A stretch of DNA of 64,000 nt from Cryptomeria japonica (Eukaryota; Streptophyta; Pinopsida; Cupressales; Cupressaceae): positions 559,959,945-560,023,944 of the forward strand of contig NC_081413.1 of the NCBI RefSeq assembly GCF_030272615.1. Direction: 5' to 3'. A program made the translations under genes and the position numbers. How positions within the stretch are numbered: position 1 is the first letter of the stretch; every line of letters begins with the position of its first letter. The notes under the pieces were generated by a model. It saw nothing but the letters and a program-made list of their open reading frames with translations. It searched no databases and had not been told where the DNA came from. Positions 50,401-59,400 of the stretch are shown piece by piece.

Positions 50401-53400
50401 ATGGTTGGGCAAGTTTCACAAGCAAGATTTGTGCAAAAATCAAGACTTTTTTTGGCATGATAAATCACTCTCTTTAATTGTTAAAAATTTGCAGCTCAGA
50501 TGATTTCAATTTGCATCAGGGTTTTCTACTTTTCTAAACTAATTTTTTCAAAGAAAATAAAACCCATGACCAAAGGTGAAGCAAATCCGCAACACTAGGG
50601 TTTGTGAAGCATGACACCTAGGTAGCAGCTTGCAAGTTTTAAACTTTTATGTGATGGTTTTTGTTATCTTTTGAGCCATTTTTTTCTGAAAACACACAGC
50701 CAAGGGTTCATCAAGCCAGTAAAGATATATTTTGAGTTATAGCCACAACTTGGGTTTGTAGGAGTTTATGAGCCGCAACTAGTCTTTTGAACCAATGGCA
50801 AACTAAATTATTTCAGCAGTGTCTATGAAAGACATATAGGTGGGGTTTCAATAGTTTGTACCCTATGGCTTTGAGACAAGAACGGAGTAAAACATCAAAG
50901 GTAAGGAAAAGAGAGAGGATTTATCCTCATAAGGAAGAACTTGAATAGAATCAAGTGTTCTAGTTGTCATGTGTTTGATCATTATGCATCACAATGTCTA
51001 GACAAGAAGTAGAAGCCTCTATAGAAACTTGGTTGAATGAATTTGCTACCAAGCTTGAGGAGTTCTCAATTGTTTCTTGTCTTTCTATTAACTCAGTTCT
51101 GAGGAATGCTTGGTGGGTATGTGGACAAAGGGGCCTTTAGGCATATGACATCAACCTAAGAATATTTTACCAAATTCAAGAAACAGAATTTTGGAGTTTG
51201 TTGGTTGAAAATTTTGTACACTCGTGAAAGCAAACATAATTGTGGCTTCAACCACAATGTGTGAGTATGAAACTCTCCTAATTAAGGGAAGGCTCCCCCT
51301 ATCTATCTAAAACTGAAATAAAAACAGGATGGGACAACAGTCTTCCTTCTTTCTTCAAGGAAGCCTTTATCCTTTTCTCTCCTTAGAAAAGTGATAGCAA
51401 GAAAATGTATAATAATGGTAACAACTTCAAATGAAAACGAGAGAAAGGAAATGAAGTTTCCTGAAAGCTCAAAGACTCCCGTCACTTCCTTCGAGACGGG
51501 ACAACAATATCAAGCTCAAAGACTTGACTATTGGAAGTCCTATCTACCCTTTGCTATACTAAATTTTACAACAAATAAAAAACAACAGCTCAAAGACTGG
51601 AATAATCTATTCTTTCAACACAAAGACAAGAACTAATGCAATCTCAAAGACTTGCTGCTCCTTCTAGAGATTTTCCTATTTTAATTAATCTTCTCTACTT
51701 GCAGCTCAAAGACTTCAAATCAGATTAGACTAAGCTCCTTTTAGAAACACTTTGCATAGAAGAAATAAAAAGATTCAAACTCAAATATGTAGCTCAAAGA
51801 CTCAAAACTTGAGTAATCCTTCTTTATTATTCTTCAAAAACTTTCAATTCACATACATAAGCTCAAAGACTTCTTGCTATAAATTTGGTAGAGTTTTTGC
51901 TTGCTTTCCAAAAAGATAAAAATTACAATAGACCCCTCAAGTATTTATAGAAGAGAAGCCTTGAGAAAAAGGTGGGAGGATCCTAACTAATTTGAGAGAT
52001 TCTCTCAACCACCAAGACTTATTCAATAACTAACTAAGACTTCATTAACTAACAAAGACTTATTCCAACTACAATCCTAATCGGACACAACTTGTAGTTG
52101 CCTTACATGTAATTACAAAAGTGCAAGTAATGTGTAACTTGCATTTTACAAAAGATACTTTTACATGTAACTTGTCAAAACAAAATTACAAATACATAAC
52201 TAAAACTATTCCATGTGTCTATAAACACGACTCTAACTGCATCATTCTTTGTCTGTGATGATCTTCATGTTGCTTCAAGATGCTAGAAGTTGAAGTATTC
52301 TGGATTGGTAAAGACATCTTGAACCGAAACGGGAACTTGCATCATTATCTTCTTGCTTGGGGTAGTACTAGATTTTCAAGAGGGAAAGAGCGCCTTCCTC
52401 TTTTCATGTCATGACCATCTTTGTCTTGAAAGCATTCTATGCTCTCAACCATGAATTGTTGTTGTATCTCTTCTTTGTATCACCCTTCATTCTTGAAATC
52501 TTCTTGCAAAATAAGGCCCATGCCTTAATCCATTGATTTGGTAGATCGTGTGTGCAAACCAGACTAACAAGGGAAGGGATAAATTGATGCAAAAATGGGC
52601 TCACCAGTGAATTTCGGGTTTTGGAAGTTGCATTACATGTGTGGGGAAAACAAGAGCATTAACTTACAATTGCGGGGAACAAACATGCAACTTCATATGT
52701 GTAATGGGTAACTACAAGTTTGCACTTGTAATTGGACCTTTAGAACTCATTTTCAAGTGTTTTTTTTATTGCATTTTGGACCAATTTCGGGTTCTGGATG
52801 GCTGACTGCAGGTAGACTTTAAATGGGGAAAATGAATGAAGGTGTGAAATGAATGGATGAAATGATATGTACGGATGATGGAAATGAATATGAAAAGATT
52901 TTGGGAAGATCATCTTCAAGAAAATGAGAAGAACTTTCAACATGTAATCCCGTTCTAGAAACCCGATTTTGAAAGGATGGGTATTTTTTCATCTTTGCAA
53001 CTTGGAATTTCAACAAAAGATGGTTAAATCTTTTATCCGTAAGGGAAGAACAATTATTTTCATCCAACTTGTAGTCGGGATTTAAAATACTAAATACAAG
53101 TAAATAGGGAAAACGGGGAAGAACAATGCAATTTTAAAATTGCTTTACAAAGGGGAAAATCTCTCTCACAAAACCGATTTTGGGGAAGAACCAACATATT
53201 TACAAAACATAGAGAAATGAAACAAGAAGAAAATAAATGTTACCTTGCTCCAATCTGAAAATGCTTTCTTCAAAAAGATGATCAATCTTTGAAAGAAGGA
53301 AGGAGAACTCTTAAAAAGAAATTAACCGCATTCCAAAACCCTAGCCACGTTTTTGAAAAAATGCCCAAAACTGAAAAACGTGGCGGCAAATGCAAGAGAA

Positions 53401-56400
53401 ATGGCATGGAAAATGGCCAAGACTCTTTCTAACCTCAACACCTTAGCATACCAGGCCAAAACGATTCATAAGATTGCTGATTCGTGGCATTTTTAGTGAA
53501 GAAAAACGTGGTTTTTTGGCAAAAACGTGTTTGCTGTTATAAACCTAAAAACCAGCAAACTTAACCTCCATGTGGCGTGAAAGGTGTCTAAAAATGCAAG
53601 GAAATAGGAAGGAATCCTAAACGCCTTCTATCTCCCAAAAAATCTCCACAAAAAATTGCCTAAAATCCTCAAAAAACGTTTTTCCTTGCAATTCGGGTTT
53701 TTTGGAACCAATAACAAGTTTTAATTTGTATGAACCAATGAAAATCGGGTTTTTTGGAGGAAATAACAAGTTTAAAATTCCACTTTTTCAACATGTTAGG
53801 CAAAATCGGGATTTTTTGACCAAATAGCAAGTTTAAAATGTCAAAAATGCACTTAATAAGCAAAATCGGGTTTTTGGAAACAAAGTGCAAGTTTTAAATT
53901 GTCACTTTTTCATCAACAAGGCAAAATCAGGTTTTAAAAATGCAATTACAAGTTTAAAATCCTCAAAAATGCACTTTATGAGCAAAATCGGGTTTTTTGG
54001 AGAGCTATGCAAGTTTAAAATCACTTGTAAAGGGGAAATAAAATCCCTACAACAAGTTAGAATTGCTTGCACACATGTAATGGGGGTTTAAAATCCCTAT
54101 TACATATAAAAACCATTAAAGTAGGGGTTTTTGGAGAGAACAACAAATTTACTTGTAACTTAACCAAAAAATCCCTATTTTAACTAAAAAAGACCAAAAA
54201 ACAATAAAAATAATACAAACAATAAAAGGGAAATTTAAAACAAATTACAAGTTTTCATTTTTTTAATAAAGTGCACATGTAATAAGCTAAAAATTTCCCT
54301 ACAAAGACCAAAACAATGGAAATCATTAAACTTGCAGTTCAAGAAAAAATCTCCACCTGCAGTCGGGATTTTAAAACCCAATTGAAGGAAAGACAGAGCA
54401 AACGAACCCAGAATTCGACGAAATTTGAAACGTAGTTTGAGGATGGACTGAGGATTAAGCCAGTCCAAGGATTAGTCAAAATTCTGCCTCGGGAAGCATG
54501 CCATAGAGTAAAAATTTTCATTTTTTCACAAAAATTTCATGTAATGGTCCAAAAATGAGGACAACAGAGTTCAAGTTAAGTTTGATGATGATGCCAAGTA
54601 TCCAATAGTAGGAGTTGATACAATTCCCTTTCAACTACAATCAGGAATGTTTATAGAGTTTGATGATGTTTTGTTTGTTTCTAATCTCAAGAAGAATTTG
54701 CTTTTAGTTTCAGTGATGGAAGATAAGGGCTATGCAATTGAACTCAAGGATCAACAAGTTCTTATCAAATTGAAGGAATCTGGCCCAGATATAGCACGGG
54801 CAATAGGGTTAGAGAGGGGAATCTTTACAGTTAACAAGGTGAACTAGTTCTAGCATTGATAAATAAAATCAGTGATTTAGAGCCTTCTAGCTTCTAGGAA
54901 CCTGTAGATCAGCAGGTTTGGTTAGATGTCATGGTGGAAGGGTACACCTCTATCATATCAAACAATGTATGGGACATTGTGCAAAGACTGAAAGAAAAGT
55001 TAGTTGTGAATTCTAGGTGGCTCTATAAGATCAAGCATGCTACATTGGTATCAGTAAAAAGTACAAAGCGAGGTTTGTGGCAAGAGAGTTCCCCCAAAAG
55101 TTGGGAGTGGACTATGCAGAGGCTTTTGCTCCAATCACCAAATAGACTTCCATTAGAACAATTATATTTTTAGTTTTGGTCATGGGCTAGATAATAAATT
55201 AGATGGATGTTAAGACAGCTTTTCTAAATGGTTTCATTGAATAAGCATATATAGAGCAACATGAAGGTTTTGAGGTAAATGGGAAGGAATCCCATTGTTG
55301 TAGGCTTTAGAAAGCCTTGTATAGATCAAACAGGGACCCAACACATGGTATTTGAGAATGGATGAATATTTGCTAAGTACGGGCTTCAGTAAAAGTGAAG
55401 TAGATTCTAATCTTTATTATATAGTTTTTGTCAGTGATCTCCTTATTTTGATACTATATGTAGATGATTTGTTCATTGTAGGTGCAAAGCAGCTCATTGC
55501 AAGGTGCAAGGTAGATTTATTTGTTGAGTTTGAGATGGACATCGGCCTAAGAATTACTTTTTGGGATTAGAGGTTTGGCAAAGACTAGGAGAGATTTTCC
55601 TCAAGCAAGGTAACTATGCAGTTGAGGTCCTAATGCGATTTCGGATGGATCTTGCAGACCTATAGGCACACCTACGATCACTAATTTGAATTGTGTAACA
55701 TCTTCAGATCCAGAGGTGATTGAACCCATGTTGTACAAGTAATTGATAGGTTCCTTAATGTATTTAGTCAACACCAGACTATATATATGTTTTGCAATGA
55801 ACACCTTGAGTCAATTCATGGTGTGGGCAAGGAAAGAGCATTGAGTAGCAGAAAAACGTATGCTTAGATAGTAAAAGAAAATAATGGCATATGGTCTAAG
55901 ATATACTAGAGATGGTGAAGTGAAGTTGCAAGGGCATACAGACTCTGATTGGGCATGTAGTGCAGCAGATAGGAAGAGCACCTTGGGGTGTGAATTAGTT
56001 TGGGTTCAAGAATGGTATCCTAGTTCAACAAAAAGAAAACTTCAGTGGCATCAAGCATAGCAAAGGAAAAGTATATGACAGCTAGTACTATTATTTGTGA
56101 GTTTGTCATGTCCCCTCCCTGATTGTTACATATATATCCTAAATGACGTAATTATTGATATTAACTAATATAATAATTACCAATGAATGATTATTTGAAA
56201 TTTATTTATTTATTAATATTATTATTTAATTAATATTTATTACTAATAATATTCTTCAAATATTCAAATAAAAATAAATTTTATATATTATAAATTAAAA
56301 ACATAATTTATGTTAGGTTACAGCAACGATTAGTCATAAAGACTATCGATTTAAGGAAAGAGAATTGGCATTATTCAAATATGATTTGAATATAAAAATT

Positions 56401-59400
56401 ATGAATTATCAGGGACAAGTGCGATTAACTTATATGGCTTAATGTCATCGGCATCTATTCCCCTTGATGTGCCACTCAAAGGAAGTAAGCAAGCATTCAT
56501 ACGAGATCTGGTCCAAACATGAGAATGTAGGAAACAATGATAAAGGCCACCTCAGCAAGGATAACCCACGTGAGGACTATGAATGGAGCTTATCGCAAGT
56601 ATCACAGATTAATATTATCAAAGCCGTCAAACATTTAGTCAACACAAGCATCAAGCTGCTAAATAGTCGATGAAACTGAAAGGAATTATGGTATTAATAG
56701 ATTGATTGTAATCAAATTAAGTCATGAGGAGGCATCAACGATTATCATAGTGAAAGAATGGAAATTCTAACAGAATAATAATATAGAAGGAAACAATTAA
56801 TGAGCTGTTAAGAAGAATAACGAATTGAAGGAACGTGACCCTACTAAGTGACTTATCCTTCCAATCATACGATATAAGAGGGCAGTAGTAGAACTTTATC
56901 AAAGGGGAAGGGAAGGAATAGGGACAACGATGGAATAGATTGGGAATTATCATATATAGTATGTGCTCATAAAAGGAGGTCAGATTGCATCCATGTTGAT
57001 CACCATCAATTAGATCAGACCAGAATTGTTATTAAGTTACAGGCATTAACATACTTGTCCTGAGTGGTATGCATAGGGAAATTGAGGCTTTCAAAGACAA
57101 ATATTGGTGCAAAATTCCTTCCTTGCTAAGATGGAGTGTTGATTATTTTAGCTTGGATAGCAACTTCCGCACAAGTTCAATGTGAGTGTGCAAGAATTAG
57201 TCTATTTTGCATTTCACTTTGAAGGACTAAAGTGAGAGTCTTTTATTTAGTTAAATAGGTCTAAAGTGTAATTATTCATTAGTAATTTAGACTTATCTTC
57301 CAACTCATTCTAATTAGTGATAAGGATGTTGTAGTCAGCGTACAATGTCTATTGTTATGTTTGATAATATTGGTTATCTGACAATGTATTAATTGTTCGT
57401 ATTAAGTTGGTTTCAATCTCGGGTAGTTGTAAGTGTCGGTTAACAGTTGTGTTCCGCTTGGCAACCATCGGGTCCTTTAAATATATTGTGTACATCAAGG
57501 AAGGGATGATGATGTGGTTGGATAAACTGTAATTCTTGGCCGACCATCTCTGGTCTTCTTCTCTGTGATAATTTCATGTGCGAATAAAGATATATTTTAC
57601 TCCTGTATCTGGTATGCATTGGCATCTTTATTGTTACTTCCTCTATTTAATTTATCAAATATAGCAGTAAACAAATGCTTTTGTAATTGAAGCTAATTTT
57701 TAGAAGATTAATTTTTTTGCTGAATTAGTATAAAAATAGGAGAAAGAAGAATGTAAACCTTCAGAAGTTTTTGAAGAGTTGACAAAATATAGTTGTAATA
57801 GACTACAACAACATAGTGCATGTTGTTAATTTTCATGCAAATGTGAATTGATTGTGTAGGTTGCCTTGTATGTTTTCCAAAGGAATGAAAGACTGATTTG
57901 AAGGTGCAATTGTCTGTGTTTCTTTCCACATTTTGAAGTTTTCATTATTGTGTGACTTATGCAATGCTATGTACCATTAGGACATATCACCAAGTATCTT
58001 TGAAAATTTCTTCAAATTTGTGAAGATTTTATCTCAAAAACAGCTCACTATCTCCCGAATGCAGAGATTTGTCTATGGCTTCTTCAAATCCTCCTTGTCA
58101 ATTCCCAGGAATGACAGTTCAGCACATAAATGGAGGCTGGTCAGGATGCACAATCCATCGCAGTTGAGGAAATTTTCAGCTTTGTCTCCTTTGTAGTAGT
58201 TGGATTCAATGAATGTCATTGACAAGCTATGAAGTTAAAAGTCCTACATGTTGGTGTGAATAAGGTATTTTCACATAAATAATTCACTAGTGGGTCCTAT
58301 TCACATGCTTAAGTTAAATTAGGTCCTACAGAATCTTTCTGGAAATATTAGTTGTCAAATAAATCTATCTTTTGACATTTAATTCTTGAGTCCTAGGCCA
58401 TTTAATAATTGTCAAGATAGTTGTCTCATAACATAGGATTTAGACACATTACAATCTTGTCTATTCCTATCGCTCGACCTTGTCTTTATAAGCAAGGTAT
58501 CTTATATATTCAATCAATCCATTCAAGGATCTATAATCAAGCAAGCTATTTTTTCCATTCTCTCTTGTGGAAGGTTATTTTGTTTCGCAGGTGATCCTAG
58601 GGTGTGGGGAGTTCACAGTCAATTCCTACATTGCAGGCTTATTATGGTAATTTTCATTGAGTATCAGTTGTACTACATGTTCATCACTTTCAAGGGTGTC
58701 TTGATATAAGCAGTAATTACATTACTCTGTTTTTGTGTGGCTCTTCTATTCATAGATTTTAGCAATGGTAGGAGATTTGCTATAAAGTGCATTTTCCATC
58801 TCTAGTAGGAAACCGTTAGAATCCTTCTAGCCTAAGTCACAGGATACGGCGATTTTCATGGATGAGGTTCGAATTTAATCGAATTTCAAACTTCTATTAA
58901 AAAAATCGAATTTAATCGAATCTCCTCTATAAAGCACTGTTATCCGCCTCTAAACACAACTCAGCTGGTCGTGTGTATTCTTTGTATATGCTTTGTATCT
59001 ATTGGGTCATGGGTGTCTCCAATTGCTGGGTCGCCCTTGGATTTTCTCCAACAAGGGTCGCTATTCTGATAATTTATTAGAAGTATACATATATTTAAAA
59101 ATAAACAAAATTATAGAAGGCGAATTTTATCCGAATTTTTTTTTGAATTTTTCCCTTGTCGAATTTCATGGCTGTCGAATTCGAATTCGAATTTGAACCT
59201 TGTGACTTAGCTTCTAGCAATGAAAATGTGCCCTAGGTCAAGGTAGTGGTTGACATAGGGCATGTCTCTCTAGGTGGCAGAGAGAAATGAGGTGTAGTGT
59301 AGCATTTTTAGCCTTCATTTTATTTGTATATTATGTCTCCTTCTTCAATGTAGGTATAGAGTTTATGCTGGCTTATGTAGAATATCTAGGGTTTCATGAG

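Larger units (their letters stand above)
51240..54540. mobile_element. About 3.3-kb insertion, probably a solo LTR
   Basis: Separates the Copia protease from the continuation at about 54555. No coding domain. It has a TATTTATAG box near 51942, an array of AGCTCAAAGACT words (51466-51871) and a degenerate tandem repeat (53685-54020). Ends are approximate; no target duplication was found. Confidence 0.55.
49592..58014 (+). mobile_element. Copia retrotransposon with nested insertions
   Basis: LTRs at 49592-50144 and 57137-58014 are flanked by AATTT (49587-49591 and 58015-58019). A primer site, zinc knuckle, protease, reverse transcriptase and 3' end follow in Copia order on the plus strand; integrase is not seen. 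Three younger insertions interrupt it (about 51240-54540, 56104-57061, 57330-57673). Same family as the solo LTR at 20166-24386, so this family entered CCD1 at least twice. Confidence 0.9.

Noticed and set aside
51466-51871. CRISPR-like array of AGCTCAAAGACT
   Set aside because: Repeats are only 12 bp, spacing is irregular and the context is a plant retroelement. No relation to CRISPR.
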